Assembly: GCA_030433415.1 (NCBI GenBank)
Contig: JAUIMF010000013.1
Coordinates: forward strand, 1 to 60,251
Source: Gammaproteobacteria bacterium
GTDB taxonomy: Bacteria > Pseudomonadota > Gammaproteobacteria > Pseudomonadales > Halieaceae
DNA: 60,251 nucleotides
Direction: 5' to 3'
The notes under the pieces were generated by a model that was not told where the DNA came from, searched no databases, and was given only the letters and a program-made list of their open reading frames with translations. The translations under genes and the position numbers were made by a program. Every line of letters starts with the position of its first letter. Position 1 is the first letter of the stretch. This document shows positions 1 through 12,676 of this stretch, piece by piece.

Positions 1-2055
<2,055 letters not shown>

Positions 2056-2117
2056 GGACCTGATCTTTGGGCAAAAGCAGTAATTTCAAGGCCGCATCGC
2101 GCAAACGGGCGATGGTA

Positions 2118-2144
2118 ATAATACGGTCCTGAACTCGCCGGCAA
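2118..2144 (-). promoter_or_regulatory. Possible secA promoter
   Basis: On the minus strand TTGCCG is followed after 15 bases by TATTAT, about 65 bases before the secA ATG. The -10 is good but the spacer is short, so this is a weak prediction. It would let secA be expressed apart from the division cluster. Confidence 0.3.
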
Positions 2145-2233
2145 CACCTGTTGCAAGCGGCGCCGCAGTCTCGCACACGGCGGCCTGCATTTCCATGCGG
2201 TGCCGCTGGTGGATGAAAGAAGTTGAGGGGGGT

Positions 2234-3145
2234 TCAGACTGCCACGGGGGCCGTAACGTAGGAGATGGGCGCCACATCCTGATCGTCGAAGGTCACCATT
2301 TCCCAGGCATCGGTACGGGCCATCAGGGCGCGCAGCGAGGCGTTGTTCAGGGCGTGGCCGGATTTGTGTGCGCGGAACTCGCCAATCAGGCTGTGTCCGA
2401 GCAGATAGACGTCACCGATGGCATCGAGCACCTTGTGCTTCACGAACTCGTCTTCGTAGCGCAACCCGTCCTGATTCAGAATACGGTATTCGTCCACGAC
2501 AATGGCATTGTCGACGCTGCCGCCGCGGGCCAGGCCCTTGGAGCGGAGGTATTCGATCTCATGCATGAAGCCGAAGGTGCGGGCACGACTGATCTCTTTA
2601 ACGAAAGATGTGCTTGAGAAGTCAATCTCGGCGTGGGCCGTACGGTCGCGGAACACCGGGTGATCAAAATCGATGGTGAAGGAGACTTTGAAGCCATCAA
2701 AGGGAAGGAAGCTGGCTACCTTGTCTCCGTCCTCGACCGTCACGGCCTTCTTGATGCGGATAAACTTCTTTGCGGCGGACTGCTCTTCGATGCCCGCGGA
2801 CTGAATGAGAAACACAAAGGGGCCGGCGCTGCCGTCCATAATGGGAACTTCACTGGCACTGACATCGACGTAGGCGTTATCAATGCCCAGTCCCGCCATT
2901 GCCGACAACAGATGCTCCACGGTCGAGACCCGGTGCCCATGCTGGATCAGCGTAGTCGACAGCGTGGTGTCGCCGACGTTGCTCGCCCGGGCATGAATCT
3001 CTACGGTCGGATCGAGATCCACACGGCGAAACACAATACCGGTGTCTACCGGCGCCGGCGCGAGGGTCAGATACACCTTCTCGCCTGTATGCAGGCCAAC
3101 ACCTGTTGCCTTGATGGCGTTGCGTAACGTCCGCTGTCGAATCAT
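2234..3145 (-). CDS. lpxC: UDP-3-O-acyl-N-acetylglucosamine deacetylase LpxC
   Basis: LpxC is the zinc deacetylase that makes the committed step of lipid A synthesis. The protein has 303 residues, the family's usual length. It starts [19 protein letters not shown]. The first zinc ligand lies in STVEHLL (His78), the second in the HKVLDAIGD segment, and the catalytic His in the HKSGHALNN segment. The ATG at 3145 is preceded four bases away by a perfect AGGAGG, so it is preferred over an upstream in-frame start. It lies between ftsZ and secA as in E. coli, but 280 bases of hairpin-rich DNA separate it from ftsZ. Confidence 0.97.
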   Translation of the reverse strand: MIRQRTLRNAIKATGVGLHTGEKVYLTLAPAPVDTGIVFRRVDLDPTVEIHARASNVGDTTLSTTLIQHGHRVSTVEHLLSAMAGLGIDNAYVDVSASEVPIMDGSAGPFVFLIQSAGIEEQSAAKKFIRIKKAVTVEDGDKVASFLPFDGFKVSFTIDFDHPVFRDRTAHAEIDFSSTSFVKEISRARTFGFMHEIEYLRSKGLARGGSVDNAIVVDEYRILNQDGLRYEDEFVKHKVLDAIGDVYLLGHSLIGEFRAHKSGHALNNASLRALMARTDAWEMVTFDDQDVAPISYVTAPVAV

Positions 3146-3242
3146 ACAACCTCCTTGTCTGCGCACCGCCGTGCTTCACGGATCACTCCGCCAGGCCAGG
3201 CAGGATGCCGACACCGTAGGCCGCCCATCCCTCGGCAAGCTC

Positions 3243-3435
3243 GCGGTGTCAGAATTCACTGACGATCTGACACCGCAAAAAGCCGCTGGTTCCCATTTTT
3301 TTCGCCGTCACACCAGATCTCGCAGAATCACCGGCGTGACGCCCTTATTCAGTCGCGCAAACCACGCTGATTTCAATCAGCCTGGCGTCGCAGAACAGCC
3401 CTGAGCCGCGTAAGTCGAGCTGACCTCAGTCAGCT
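3243..3435 (-). repeat. Serial hairpins between ftsZ and lpxC
   Basis: Four inverted repeats follow one another. GCGGTGTCAGA at 3243-3253 pairs perfectly with 3266-3276 (11-bp stem, 12-nt loop). CGTCAC at 3306-3311 pairs with 3336-3341. GCTGATT pairs with AATCAGC at 3366-3381. AGCTGAC pairs with GTCAGCT at 3418-3435, with the ftsZ stop codon in the loop. Three of the hairpins are flanked on the plus strand by related strings of the type TGRCRYCGCARAA. None has a clean U-tract on the transcript strand, so ordinary intrinsic termination is not evident. They would be transcribed between ftsZ and lpxC. Confidence 0.75.
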
Positions 3436-4619
3436 TGACGTCGCAAAAAAGCAGGGATGTCGAAGTAATCGTCTCCTCCCAGCTTCTCTGCGGTCGCTGC
3501 GGCGCCGCCCCGTGACACGGCGCGCCGTGCGGGCGGTGTCTCGTAATCGCGGTAGTCGGGAGTAGACGCGCTGTCTGCTTCACCCGCTGGCTCAGCAGCG
3601 TTGCGTGACTCACTGCGCGCGGCCCGCGGAGTGTCGACCACCTGCAGCTTCGCCCGGGAAGCAGCGCCAGCAAGGCCCGTAGCGACCACCGTAACCTTCA
3701 GTTCGTCGTGCAGTTCGGGATCAATAACCGTACCCACAACGACCGTGGCCTCGTCCGAGGCAAACTCTTCAATGGTATCGCCCACTTCAGAGAACTCACC
3801 GAGGGACAAATCCAGTCCGGCGGTGATGTTGACCAGGATGCCTCGCGCCCCTTCCAGATCGATATCATCCAGGAGCGGACTGTTGATGGCGCGTTCGGCT
3901 GCCTCCCTCGCGCGGTTCTCACCGCGGGAGCTGCCGGTACCCATCATGGCCATACCCATTTCAGACATCACCGTGCGCACATCCGCGAAATCGACATTGA
4001 TCATGCCGGGACGAATAATGAGGTCAGCGATGCCCTGAACCGCGCCCAACAATACATCATTCGCTTCTTTGAAGGCATCGAGGAGACTGGTATTTTTCCC
4101 CAAAACTTCCAGCAGTTTTTCGTTGGGAATAGTTATCAGCGAGTCCACATGCTGCTGCAGTTCGCCGAGGCCATTTTCCGCTATATTCAAGCGCTTACGT
4201 CCCTCGAAGGAGAACGGGCGCGTGACGACCGCCACGGTGAGAATCCCCATTTCGCGGGCCACTTCAGCGACCACCGGCGCACCGCCGGTACCCGTTCCAC
4301 CGCCCATGCCGGCAGTGATGAACACCATGTCGGCACCACGCAGGGATTCGGCGATGCGCTCACGGTCTTCGACCGCGGCGGCACGACCGATTTCGGGATT
4401 GGCGCCAGCGCCAAGGCCCTTGGTGATTTCACCGCCCAGTTGCAGCACGGTGGGTGAATCGACGTCAGACAGGGCCTGGGCGTCGGTGTTGGCACAGATA
4501 AAATCCACGCCTTCCACGCTGTTTTCGATCATGTGCTTCACGGCGTTGCCGCCGCCTCCGCCCACACCGATAACCTTGATGACAGCGCTCTGCGGTACGT
4601 TGTCGATAAGTTCAAACAT
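3426..4619 (-). CDS. ftsZ: Cell division GTPase FtsZ
   Basis: FtsZ is the tubulin-like GTPase that forms the Z-ring. The 397-residue protein starts [20 protein letters not shown]. The tubulin signature GGGTGTG lies at 106-112. A low-complexity linker rich in Ala, Glu and Ser begins near residue 325. The C-terminal peptide [11 protein letters not shown], which binds FtsA and ZipA, ends the protein. The ATG at 4619 has a GGAAG ribosome site; an upstream in-frame start adds nine unconserved residues. It lies directly after ftsA. The last codons and stop fall inside a hairpin whose sequence is repeated downstream. Confidence 0.98.
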   Translation of the reverse strand: MFELIDNVPQSAVIKVIGVGGGGGNAVKHMIENSVEGVDFICANTDAQALSDVDSPTVLQLGGEITKGLGAGANPEIGRAAAVEDRERIAESLRGADMVFITAGMGGGTGTGGAPVVAEVAREMGILTVAVVTRPFSFEGRKRLNIAENGLGELQQHVDSLITIPNEKLLEVLGKNTSLLDAFKEANDVLLGAVQGIADLIIRPGMINVDFADVRTVMSEMGMAMMGTGSSRGENRAREAAERAINSPLLDDIDLEGARGILVNITAGLDLSLGEFSEVGDTIEEFASDEATVVVGTVIDPELHDELKVTVVATGLAGAASRAKLQVVDTPRAARSESRNAAEPAGEADSASTPDYRDYETPPARRAVSRGGAAATAEKLGGDDYFDIPAFLRRQAD

Positions 4620-4676
4620 AGCTTCCTTCCCCTTCGTTAAAGTCACCTCACGGTGACGTTCCTTCCCAAAAAATCG

Positions 4677-5909
4677 TTAAAAGCTCTCGCGAATCCACTC
4701 GAGCGCCCGGTTCCACCAATTGCCCCCGTCGGACGAACGACGTCCCCGCTGCTCCTCTCCGCCATGGCTGGCGCCGTACAGCAACAGGCCGGCAGCAGTG
4801 GAATACACGGGGTTGCGTACGATGTCGGCCAGGCCATCAATGCTCTGGGGATAACCGACCCGTACGGGCATATGAAAAATCTCTTCAGCGAGTTCCGCGG
4901 CCCCTTCCATCTTTGAAGTGCCGCCGGTCAGGACGATGCCGGACGGTATGAGGTCCTCGTAGCCCGAGCGACGCAGCTCCGCCTGAATCAGCGTGAACAG
5001 CTCGTCATAGCGCGGCTCCACCACCTCGGCCAGGGACTGGCGGGACAGGTCCCGGTCTGGCCGGTCGCCCACGCTGGGCACCTTGATGGTCTGGTCCGCG
5101 CCCGCCAGTTGCGTGAGCGCACACGCGTAGCGAATCTTGATCTCTTCGGCATACTGGGACGGCGTGCGCAGCGCCATGGCGATGTCGTTGGTCACCTGGT
5201 CGCCGGCGATGGGTATCACCCCCGTATGCCGGATCGAGCCCTCGGTGAAGATCGCGATATCGGTGGTACCCCCACCGATATCCACCAGGCAGACGCCCAG
5301 TTCGCGCTCATCGTCGGTAAGCACGGAGTAGCTCGACGCGAGCTGCTCCAGAATGATGTCTTCGACATCCAGACCGCAGCGGCGAATGCACTTCTCAATG
5401 TTTTGCGCCGCGTTCACGGCACAGGTCACCAGGTGCACCTTGGCCTCGAGGCGCACGCCAGACATGCCCTGGGGCTCCTTGATGCCCTCCTGGTTGTCGA
5501 TGACGTATTCCTGGGGCAGCACGTGCAGCACTTTCTGGTCAGCGGGAATCGCCACGGCCCGCGCCGCGTCGAGCACGCGCTCCAGGTCCTGCTCCACGAC
5601 TTCCTGCTCCTTGATCGCCACAATCCCGTGCGAGTTGAGGCTGCGAATATGCGAGCCGGCGATGCCCACATAAACCGAATGAATCTGACAGCCCGCCATC
5701 AGCTCCGCCTCGTCTACGGCGCGCTGGATCGACTGCACCGTGGAGTCGATGTTGATGACCACCCCTTTCTTCATACCCTTCGAGGGATGAGAACCGATGC
5801 CCACCACCTCGATGCTGCCGTCCGGCGCGAGCTCACCGACGATCGCCACCACCTTGGAGGTGCCAATATCGAGCCCCACGATCATTCGTCTGTCTTTGGA
5901 CGCTGCCAT
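4677..5909 (-). CDS. ftsA: Cell division protein FtsA
   Basis: FtsA is the actin-like protein that tethers FtsZ to the membrane and recruits later division proteins. It has 410 residues. The phosphate-1 loop MIVGLDIGTSKV is at the N-terminus, phosphate-2 is seen as LVDIGGGTTDIAIF, and the adenosine loop is VLTGGTSKMEG. The C-terminus ends in an amphipathic helix (NWWNRALEWIRESF) expected to insert in the membrane. The ATG at 5909 is chosen because conserved sequence begins there; the open frame upstream only mirrors ftsQ. It follows ftsQ with a five-base gap. Confidence 0.97.
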   Translation of the reverse strand: MAASKDRRMIVGLDIGTSKVVAIVGELAPDGSIEVVGIGSHPSKGMKKGVVINIDSTVQSIQRAVDEAELMAGCQIHSVYVGIAGSHIRSLNSHGIVAIKEQEVVEQDLERVLDAARAVAIPADQKVLHVLPQEYVIDNQEGIKEPQGMSGVRLEAKVHLVTCAVNAAQNIEKCIRRCGLDVEDIILEQLASSYSVLTDDERELGVCLVDIGGGTTDIAIFTEGSIRHTGVIPIAGDQVTNDIAMALRTPSQYAEEIKIRYACALTQLAGADQTIKVPSVGDRPDRDLSRQSLAEVVEPRYDELFTLIQAELRRSGYEDLIPSGIVLTGGTSKMEGAAELAEEIFHMPVRVGYPQSIDGLADIVRNPVYSTAAGLLLYGASHGGEEQRGRRSSDGGNWWNRALEWIRESF

Positions 5910-5914
5910 CGTTC

Positions 5915-6718
5915 CTACCTGTTCTCGGAATCCGGTGTAAGCCCCGCCACCTGCTGGGCTGAGCCAAAGGCCACAGCGGCCCCCTTCTCGTAGCGAAGGT
6001 CCACGCGCGCCGGCGTGCGTGTTGTGACCGCCAGTTCGCGGTTCCAAAGCTGCACAAAACGCTGCAGCCGCAGAGAAAATTCATGCTCTCCGAACTCCAG
6101 CACCAGGCCGCCATCGAGCGTGGCGCGAAGCTGGCCAAAACCGTCCTCACTCAGGGCGACGGGCGTCAGCGAAAGAGGACGAAGACGCTCCAGCAGGCGC
6201 AGGTAGTGGTTCATCAGTCGCGCCTCACTGCCCAGCGGTCCGCGCAACCGGGGCAAATCTTCCCAGCGCTGGGCATCCACCACTTCGATGATCCGGGCCT
6301 CGTGGTTCAAAAAGGCCTCGTCGCCCCAGCGAGCGATGGGCAGCTGCTCCACCACCCGCACCTCCAGCGTGTCAGGAAAACGACGGCGCAACTGCGCGCC
6401 ATAGACCCAGGGCAGCGCTTCGAGCTCTGCACGCAGTTCGGCGAGATTCAGAAACGCCAGTCCCCCCTGCAGTTTTCCATCGAGCGCGTCGCGCACTGCG
6501 GATTCGCGCAGGTGTTCGAGCTTGCCCAGCACCACGATGCGCTCTACGGGTTGCGAGCGCAGCGCATCCACCGCGGCATAGGCACAGACCAGCAGCAGTA
6601 AAACCGCAGAGACGGTCACGGCGTGGTGCGTTCCCCGCTGAACAACACCTGACACCGAGATCAGACGCTCGCGAAGCGTGGGTCGGGAGCGACGGGCGTT
6701 ACGCCGTGCAGTCGCCAT
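5915..6718 (-). CDS. ftsQ: Cell division protein FtsQ
   Basis: FtsQ is the bitopic membrane protein that joins FtsB and FtsL in the divisome. It has 267 residues: a basic cytoplasmic N-terminus ([13 protein letters not shown]), one membrane span at about residues 35-55 (VSAVLLLLVCAYAAV), a POTRA domain starting around RIVVLGKLEHL, and the FtsQ beta domain. Its ATG shares bases with the ddlB stop (TGATG), so translation is probably coupled. Sequence conservation is modest, as usual for FtsQ; the position between ddlB and ftsA settles the identity. Confidence 0.94.
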   Translation of the reverse strand: MATARRNARRSRPTLRERLISVSGVVQRGTHHAVTVSAVLLLLVCAYAAVDALRSQPVERIVVLGKLEHLRESAVRDALDGKLQGGLAFLNLAELRAELEALPWVYGAQLRRRFPDTLEVRVVEQLPIARWGDEAFLNHEARIIEVVDAQRWEDLPRLRGPLGSEARLMNHYLRLLERLRPLSLTPVALSEDGFGQLRATLDGGLVLEFGEHEFSLRLQRFVQLWNRELAVTTRTPARVDLRYEKGAAVAFGSAQQVAGLTPDSENR

Positions 6719-7665
6719 CAGTTCGACCCTCCCTTCGCGTCCTGTCGCTGCTGCCACGACAGCCACATGATTTCTTCGAGCAGCTCAAGGGGTGACAGGC
6801 CCGCCGCATGCGCCGCCATGGGCACCAGACTGTGACTGGTCATGCCCGGCACCGTATTGGCCTCAAGCAACTGAAAACCGCCTCGCGGATCTTTCATGAC
6901 ATCCACCCGGCCCCAAACCCGACAATCCAGACTGGCAAAGGCGCGAAGGGCCAGGTTCTGCAGTAGCTGCTCCGTCGCCTCGTCCAGACCACTGGGAACG
7001 TGGTAGCGCGTGGCGTCCGAGAGGTACTTGGCGTCGTAGTCATAAAACTCCGCCGCGCTTTCGATGCGGATGGATGGCAGGGCCCGATCGCCCAGGATTG
7101 CCACCGTGTATTCCGGTCCGTCAATAAAGGCTTCGGCGAGCACGCGATCGTCGAAGCGCCGGGCCTGAACCACCGCATCACGAAACTCATCTACGTCGTC
7201 GACGCGACTCATGCCCAGGCTGGATCCCTCACGCGCGGGCTTGATAAAAGCGCTGCCCCAGCGATTCAGCAGTACCTCGGGGTCGGTGTGCTCATCGACG
7301 GCCACAAACTCCGCCGTGGGCAGGCCTTCGGACTGCCACAGCCGCTTGCTGCGCAGCTTGTCCATGGCCAGGGCACAACCAAGAATGCCGCTGCCGGTTC
7401 CAACCACACCCATCGCATCGAGCAGACCCTGGGTAACGCCATCCTCGCCACCGCGACCGTGCTGGATATTGAAGGCAAGATCGACACTTTGCAGTGTGGT
7501 CCACCAATTGGCATCACCTGTGTCGATCAACGCGGGCTCGTAGCCGCCATCGCGCAGCGTTTGCAGCACCGCGGCACCACTTTGCAGCGACACTTCGCGT
7601 TCGCCGGAGCGGCCACCCAGAAGCACGGCAATACGCAGAGCATGAAGTTCGCGCTGGCGATTCAT
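6718..7665 (-). CDS. ddlB: D-alanine--D-alanine ligase
   Basis: This cytoplasmic ATP-grasp enzyme joins two D-alanines for the MurF step. The protein has 315 residues. It shows the N-terminal [13 protein letters not shown], the central [13 protein letters not shown], and the C-terminal substrate and metal segment [17 protein letters not shown]. It overlaps the end of murC by four bases and the start of ftsQ by one. No murB lies between murC and ddlB, the usual arrangement in gammaproteobacteria. Confidence 0.96.
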   Translation of the reverse strand: MNRQRELHALRIAVLLGGRSGEREVSLQSGAAVLQTLRDGGYEPALIDTGDANWWTTLQSVDLAFNIQHGRGGEDGVTQGLLDAMGVVGTGSGILGCALAMDKLRSKRLWQSEGLPTAEFVAVDEHTDPEVLLNRWGSAFIKPAREGSSLGMSRVDDVDEFRDAVVQARRFDDRVLAEAFIDGPEYTVAILGDRALPSIRIESAAEFYDYDAKYLSDATRYHVPSGLDEATEQLLQNLALRAFASLDCRVWGRVDVMKDPRGGFQLLEANTVPGMTSHSLVPMAAHAAGLSPLELLEEIMWLSWQQRQDAKGGSN

Positions 7666-9080
7666 GAGGCACTCTCCCCCAGTAATGCTCTGGCGAGATG
7701 ACCGATGTCGCCGGCACCCTGGGTAATCAGCACGTCTCCGTTTTCCAACAGATCACCGAGCATCTGCTGCACGTCGCTGGCTTCGGCGGCATACAGGGGA
7801 TCGAGCACCCCGCGCTGACGAATGGAGCGGGCCAGCGAGCGGCTGTCGGCGTTCGCGATGGGTTCTTCGCCGGCGGGATACACCTCCAGCAGCACCAGCA
7901 GATCTGCGTCACACAGCACGGCAACGAAATCGTCGTAAAGATCCCGCGTGCGCGTGAAGCGATGAGGCTGGTACACCATGACCAGGCGACGGTCCGCAAA
8001 GGCCTGACGGGCCGATGCCAGCGTCGCTGCCACCTCGGTAGGGTGGTGACCGTAATCATCCACCAGGGTTACGTCGTGGCCGGCCACTACGATGTTCTCG
8101 TACACCGAAAAACGTCGACCAACGCCGCTGAAGGAGGCCAGGGTCTGTTGGATGATCTGGTCGGCTATGCCCTGGTCCGTCGCCACCGCCACCGCCGCGG
8201 TGGCGTTCAGTACGTTGTGGCGTCCGGGCATGTTTAACGAGATTTCGAGCGGTGGCAGTCCGGCCGGACGCTCTACGGTAAAACGCGTGCGCAGGCCTGC
8301 AGGCTCCAGCTCACGAATGCGATAGTCTGCATCGGCGCTGAAGCCATAGCCGAGCATCGGCCGACCAACTTCATCTCCCAGACCTTCGATCACCGGGTCA
8401 TCAACGCACAAAACGGCCAGACCATAGAACGGCAGGTTGTGCAGGAACTCCACAAAGGTCTGGCGCAGCCGGGCGAAGTCGCCGCCGTAGGTTTCCATGT
8501 GATCGGCTTCGATATTGGTAACAACGGTCACCATGGGCTGCAGATGCAGGAACGACGCGTCGCTCTCATCCGCCTCGGCGATCAGGAAACGACCCGCACC
8601 CAATTGCGCATGCGTGCCGGTGCTATTGACGCGGCCCCCGATCACAAAGGTGGGGTCCAGGTCCGCTGCAGCGAACAACGCGGCGATCAGACTGGTGGTG
8701 GTCGTTTTACCGTGCGTACCGGCGACGGCAATGCCGTGGCGGTGGCGCATGAGTTCGGCGAGCATCTCTGCCCGAGGCACCACGGGAATACGCTGTTCGC
8801 GGGCAGACACAAGCTCTGCGTTGTCTTCACGCACCGCGCTGGAGATCACCACCACATCCGCACCGTCGACCGCGTCACCGCGATGACCAAAACTCACGGC
8901 CACACCCTGGGCCTCGAGGCGCTGTGTGACAGAGCTTTCACGCAGATCCGAGCCACTGACCGTGAAGCCCAGGTTGACCAACACCTCGGCGATGCCGCTC
9001 ATGCCGCTACCGCCGACGCCGACCATGTGAATACGGCTGACGCGGCGCATGGCTTCGGGTATCACGGTGGTCGGGCTCAT
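7662..9080 (-). CDS. murC: UDP-N-acetylmuramate--L-alanine ligase MurC
   Basis: MurC adds the first amino acid (L-Ala) to UDP-MurNAc, using ATP. The 472-residue protein has the Rossmann start [18 protein letters not shown], the ATP loop [11 protein letters not shown], the [12 protein letters not shown] segment, and the C-terminal YGHHPTEV motif of Mur ligases. The ATG at 9080 overlaps the murG stop by four bases. Length and motifs are typical, and no unusual residue was seen. Confidence 0.97.
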   Translation of the reverse strand: MSPTTVIPEAMRRVSRIHMVGVGGSGMSGIAEVLVNLGFTVSGSDLRESSVTQRLEAQGVAVSFGHRGDAVDGADVVVISSAVREDNAELVSAREQRIPVVPRAEMLAELMRHRHGIAVAGTHGKTTTTSLIAALFAAADLDPTFVIGGRVNSTGTHAQLGAGRFLIAEADESDASFLHLQPMVTVVTNIEADHMETYGGDFARLRQTFVEFLHNLPFYGLAVLCVDDPVIEGLGDEVGRPMLGYGFSADADYRIRELEPAGLRTRFTVERPAGLPPLEISLNMPGRHNVLNATAAVAVATDQGIADQIIQQTLASFSGVGRRFSVYENIVVAGHDVTLVDDYGHHPTEVAATLASARQAFADRRLVMVYQPHRFTRTRDLYDDFVAVLCDADLLVLLEVYPAGEEPIANADSRSLARSIRQRGVLDPLYAAEASDVQQMLGDLLENGDVLITQGAGDIGHLARALLGESAS

Positions 9081-10150
9081 GACAGCAGGCCCTCGGCGAG
9101 GTCGGCAATGTCACGCGTCGCTCGCGGGCGGCCGCAGGACAGACTCTTGGCCGCCATCGCCCCAAGGGAAGCGGGTGCTTCGAGAAAGCGCGCAAGCAGC
9201 AGGGGTAGCTCGTCACGCAGTCGGTCCTGTTCCAGGCTCAGGCCCGCGCCAGCGTTCGTAAGGAACTTCGCATTGGCGCGCTGATGGTCATCGACGGCGT
9301 GCGGCAGCGGCACGAGAATCGCGGGACGACCGGTTGCCGCCACTTCGGCAACGGTCAACGCGCCGGCCCGACAGATCACCAGATCAGCCCAGGCATAGGC
9401 CGCGGCCATGTCCTCAAGAAAAGCGTCTACTCGCCATTGCTTCACGCTCGCATAGGCATCACGGGTCGCCTCCTCATGAGCGTTCCCGCACTGATGCCAC
9501 CACTGGCACCGCTCGCCAAAGGCGGCCGCCACAACCGGTACCGCTTCGTTCAGGGGGCGAGCGCCGAGACTGCCGCCAAGTACCAGCACCTGCAGCGGCC
9601 GCTCGCCACCCCACTGCCAGGGATGGGTAGCGGCAACCTGCAGCAGGTCATCGCGGACGGGATTCCCCAGATACGTCGCCTTGCCCTGCTCCGTGAGCAC
9701 ATCGGGAAAGCCCGTCGCAATTGCGCGAGCGAACTTGCCGAGGGCCCGGTTGGCGCTGCCGGCCACCGCGTTCTGCTCCTGCAACACCAGGGGCCGCCGG
9801 GTCAGCCACGCGGCCAGCGCCGCAGGAACCGAGGCGTATCCCCCCATGCCCACGACCAGCGCTGGGCGGTAGCGCAGCATCAGCAATACGGACCAGATCA
9901 ACGAAACACCCAACAGCACCAGCGCCACAAGCTGCTGCCACAGACCCTTGCCGCGCAGGCCACGCATGGGCAGTTCGTGCAGGGGAATCTGGGCCGCACC
10001 AACCACGCGCTTCTCGAGGCCGCGTCGACTGCCGATCCAGCGCAGGCGGAACCCCCGCTCGCGCAGCTCCCGGGCCAACGCCAGCGCCGGATACACGTGG
10101 CCGCCAGTTCCCCCGGCGAGCATGAAGGCCATGGGCGCGCCGCTGCTCAT
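9077..10150 (-). CDS. murG: UDP-GlcNAc:lipid I GlcNAc transferase MurG
   Basis: MurG is the membrane-associated GT28-family enzyme that converts lipid I to lipid II. The 357-residue protein has the N-terminal [14 protein letters not shown] loop, [26 protein letters not shown], and the C-terminal [21 protein letters not shown] donor-binding segment. The ATG at 10150 overlaps the ftsW stop. The long upstream open frame is a shadow of ftsW. Neighbours ftsW and murC are as in other dcw clusters. Confidence 0.97.
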   Translation of the reverse strand: MSSGAPMAFMLAGGTGGHVYPALALARELRERGFRLRWIGSRRGLEKRVVGAAQIPLHELPMRGLRGKGLWQQLVALVLLGVSLIWSVLLMLRYRPALVVGMGGYASVPAALAAWLTRRPLVLQEQNAVAGSANRALGKFARAIATGFPDVLTEQGKATYLGNPVRDDLLQVAATHPWQWGGERPLQVLVLGGSLGARPLNEAVPVVAAAFGERCQWWHQCGNAHEEATRDAYASVKQWRVDAFLEDMAAAYAWADLVICRAGALTVAEVAATGRPAILVPLPHAVDDHQRANAKFLTNAGAGLSLEQDRLRDELPLLLARFLEAPASLGAMAAKSLSCGRPRATRDIADLAEGLLS

Positions 10151-11310
10151 ACGGACCTCCCGCGCCGGGACTGGCCTGTTTTTTTGACCGGCTGCTGCAG
10201 CTCCGTCGCCACCCGCAGCACAATACCCAGCAGGCCACAGGCGGTGATGAGACTGCTGCCGCCGTAGCTGATGAGCGGCAGGGTCAGGCCCTTGGTCGGC
10301 AACAGACCGGCGCTGACGCCCATATTCACGAACGCCTGCCCCGAAAACATGATGGCGATGCCGTAACAAAGGTAGGCGGCGTAGTCCCGGCCCGCCGCCT
10401 TGGCTTGGCGCCCGACATGAAAGATGCGCAGCACCAGGGCCAGAAATATCGCGATCAGGGCGACGGCACCGACAAACCCCGTTTCTTCAGCCCAGATAGA
10501 GAACACGAAGTCCGTATGGGCCTCGGGCAGGTAGAACAGCTTTTGCACGCTGTTGCCAAGGCCCACGCCAAACCACTCCCCACGTCCAAAGGCGATGAGG
10601 GACTGAATCAACTGGAAGCCCGCGCCGTAGGGGTCAGCCCAGGGATCGGTGTAAGCAATAAGACGCTGCAGCCGATACGGCGCCGCCTGGATCAACAAGC
10701 CGCCGAGGATCACGGTGACGACCATGATGACCGCAAGATGTCCCAGGCGCATGCCGGCAAGAAACAGCATGCCAAACACCGTCGCGAGCATAATCACGCT
10801 GGCACCAAAATCCGGCTCGGCCAGCAACAGCACCGCGACCAGGGCGACCACGAGCATGGGTCGCAGAAAGCCCCGCCAGCTCTCACGCAGCACCTGCCCC
10901 TGACGTACCAGATAGCCCGAGACGAACAGGATCATCGCCGCCTTGGCCAGTTCCGAAGGCTGCAGGGTGAGCGGCCCCAGGGCCAGCCAGCGCTGACTGC
11001 CATTGACGTTGCGGCCAACGCCGGGGACCAGCACCAGAATCAGCAACAGGCTCGAGAGCAGCAGCCATATCCAGGCCGTGCGATACCAGAATTCCACGGG
11101 TACGCGGTAGGCGACAACGCCAGCGATGCTGGCCAGAGCCAGATACACGCCATGGCGCTGGGCGTGGTACCACATGTTGCCGTAATGGGCCTCAGCGTAA
11201 CCGACCGACGCAGAGGTAATGGCGATGAGTCCCGCCAGCAAAAGACACGCGGCGAGGCTCGTTAGCACCAGATCCGGCAAAGCGACAGGATGGGAGACCG
11301 CGCGGTTCAT
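10147..11310 (-). CDS. ftsW: Septal SEDS glycosyltransferase FtsW
   Basis: FtsW is the SEDS-family lipid II polymerase that works with FtsI at the septum. It has 387 residues and about ten hydrophobic spans. Conserved segments include NGSQRWLALGPLTLQPSELAK-type sequence at the TM4 region, AEPDFGASVIML, FGRGEWFGVGLGNSVQKLFYLPEAHTDF-type sequence in the long periplasmic loop, and PLISYGGSSL near the C-terminus. It overlaps both murD and murG by four bases. Confidence 0.97.
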   Translation of the reverse strand: MNRAVSHPVALPDLVLTSLAACLLLAGLIAITSASVGYAEAHYGNMWYHAQRHGVYLALASIAGVVAYRVPVEFWYRTAWIWLLLSSLLLILVLVPGVGRNVNGSQRWLALGPLTLQPSELAKAAMILFVSGYLVRQGQVLRESWRGFLRPMLVVALVAVLLLAEPDFGASVIMLATVFGMLFLAGMRLGHLAVIMVVTVILGGLLIQAAPYRLQRLIAYTDPWADPYGAGFQLIQSLIAFGRGEWFGVGLGNSVQKLFYLPEAHTDFVFSIWAEETGFVGAVALIAIFLALVLRIFHVGRQAKAAGRDYAAYLCYGIAIMFSGQAFVNMGVSAGLLPTKGLTLPLISYGGSSLITACGLLGIVLRVATELQQPVKKTGQSRRGRSV

Positions 11311-12656
11311 GCGCTCACCTCTCGCTGCACTGCTTCGCGAAACGTATCGCCGCGATGCTCAAAGCCGCGGAACTGGTCAAAGCTGGCGCAGGCCGGCGAC
11401 AGCAGCACCACCTGTCCGGGCTGCACCCTGGCAGCCGCCAGGGCCACCGCTTCTTCAAGCGTGCCGACATCGCTCAGGTCGCAGCAACCCTCCAGCGCTT
11501 CGGCGATAGTAGCTGCGGCCTCACCGATGAGCAGAACTTCGTCGCAATGGCGGCGCACGGCGTCGCGCAGCAACGAGAAATCCGAATTTTTGTCCCGTCC
11601 TCCGGCGATCAATACCACACGGGACGACGCACCCAGGCCTTCGATGGCCGCCAGCGCCGCCCCGGTATTGGTGGCCTTGGAATCGTTGATCCAGCGCACG
11701 CCATTGCGCTCGAGCACCGTCTCGCAGCGATGGGGCAGGCCCGCGAAATCTTCAAGGGTCTCGAGCATTGCCTGACGCGGCAGACCCGCCGCCTCGCCGA
11801 GCGCCAGTGCTGCGAGCGCATTGCCCAGATTGTGCTCACCGGCAAGGGCAATCGCGCGCACGGGCATGAGCAACTCCAGGCCCCGGGCAATGTAGCGCTC
11901 GTCACCGTCGACGCGCAGGCCATAGCCCTGCAGATCCGGCTCGCCCAGGCGCCAGCTGATGCTGCGCCGGCCTTCGGCCTGCGGCGGAATCGTCAACGGA
12001 TCATCCCGGTTGAACACGACGGTGTCGCAGCCATGAAAAATACGGTGTTTGGCCTGGTGATACCGGGGCATGTCGCCGTGACGATCCAGATGATCGGGCG
12101 TAACGTTGAGCACCGTGGCCACGCTCAGGCCAAGGTTGCCGGATCGCTCGAGCTGAAAGCTCGACAGCTCCAGCACGTACAGATCGCGGTCATCGTCCAA
12201 CAGATCCAGGGCCGCGGTTCCCAGGTTGCCACCCACGCCGACGCAGCGGCCAGCGCGGCGGGCCATCGCACCCACCAGCTCCGTTACCGTGGACTTGGCG
12301 TTGGACCCCGTGATACCCACGACCGGCGCTTGCGCGGCCTCCATAAACAGATCGATATCGCCGCGCAGCGTCGCGCCGGCGGCAACGGCTTCCTGCAGCC
12401 AGGACTCGGCCGGTGCAATGCCCGGGCTGACAATCAGTTCCCCCGCCGTATTGAGTACGTCCTGGGGTATGGCACCAAGGAGCAGGGGCACGGCGGGCAT
12501 CTCGGCCCGCATCTCAGCAACGCACGGCGGCGCCTCGCGCGTATCCACTACGCAGAAGTCCCGCCCCAGACGATCAAGGTGACGCGCGACGGCCAGACCG
12601 GTAGTACCCAGACCGACCACCACGGTGCGCGACGTGCTGCTGATGAGCGTGGACAT
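11307..12656 (-). CDS. murD: UDP-MurNAc-L-Ala--D-Glu ligase MurD
   Basis: MurD adds D-glutamate to UDP-MurNAc-L-Ala. From the ATG at 12656 it has 449 residues. The Rossmann start is TVVVGLGTTGLAVARHL, the ATP loop GITGSNAKSTV, the central motif NVTPDHLDRHG, and the C-terminal LIAGGRDKNSDFS and LLSPACASFDQF segments. I prefer 12656 because GGGGGAGG lies 11 bases upstream; an alternative ATG at 12677 overlaps the mraY stop by one base and adds seven residues. Confidence 0.96.
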   Translation of the reverse strand: MSTLISSTSRTVVVGLGTTGLAVARHLDRLGRDFCVVDTREAPPCVAEMRAEMPAVPLLLGAIPQDVLNTAGELIVSPGIAPAESWLQEAVAAGATLRGDIDLFMEAAQAPVVGITGSNAKSTVTELVGAMARRAGRCVGVGGNLGTAALDLLDDDRDLYVLELSSFQLERSGNLGLSVATVLNVTPDHLDRHGDMPRYHQAKHRIFHGCDTVVFNRDDPLTIPPQAEGRRSISWRLGEPDLQGYGLRVDGDERYIARGLELLMPVRAIALAGEHNLGNALAALALGEAAGLPRQAMLETLEDFAGLPHRCETVLERNGVRWINDSKATNTGAALAAIEGLGASSRVVLIAGGRDKNSDFSLLRDAVRRHCDEVLLIGEAAATIAEALEGCCDLSDVGTLEEAVALAAARVQPGQVVLLSPACASFDQFRGFEHRGDTFREAVQREVSA

Positions 12657-12676
12657 CTGTATCGCCGCCTCCCCCA

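Noticed and set aside
2056..2277. Possible secM between lpxC and secA
   Set aside because: The spacer has no frame with a signal peptide or a recognisable arrest motif.
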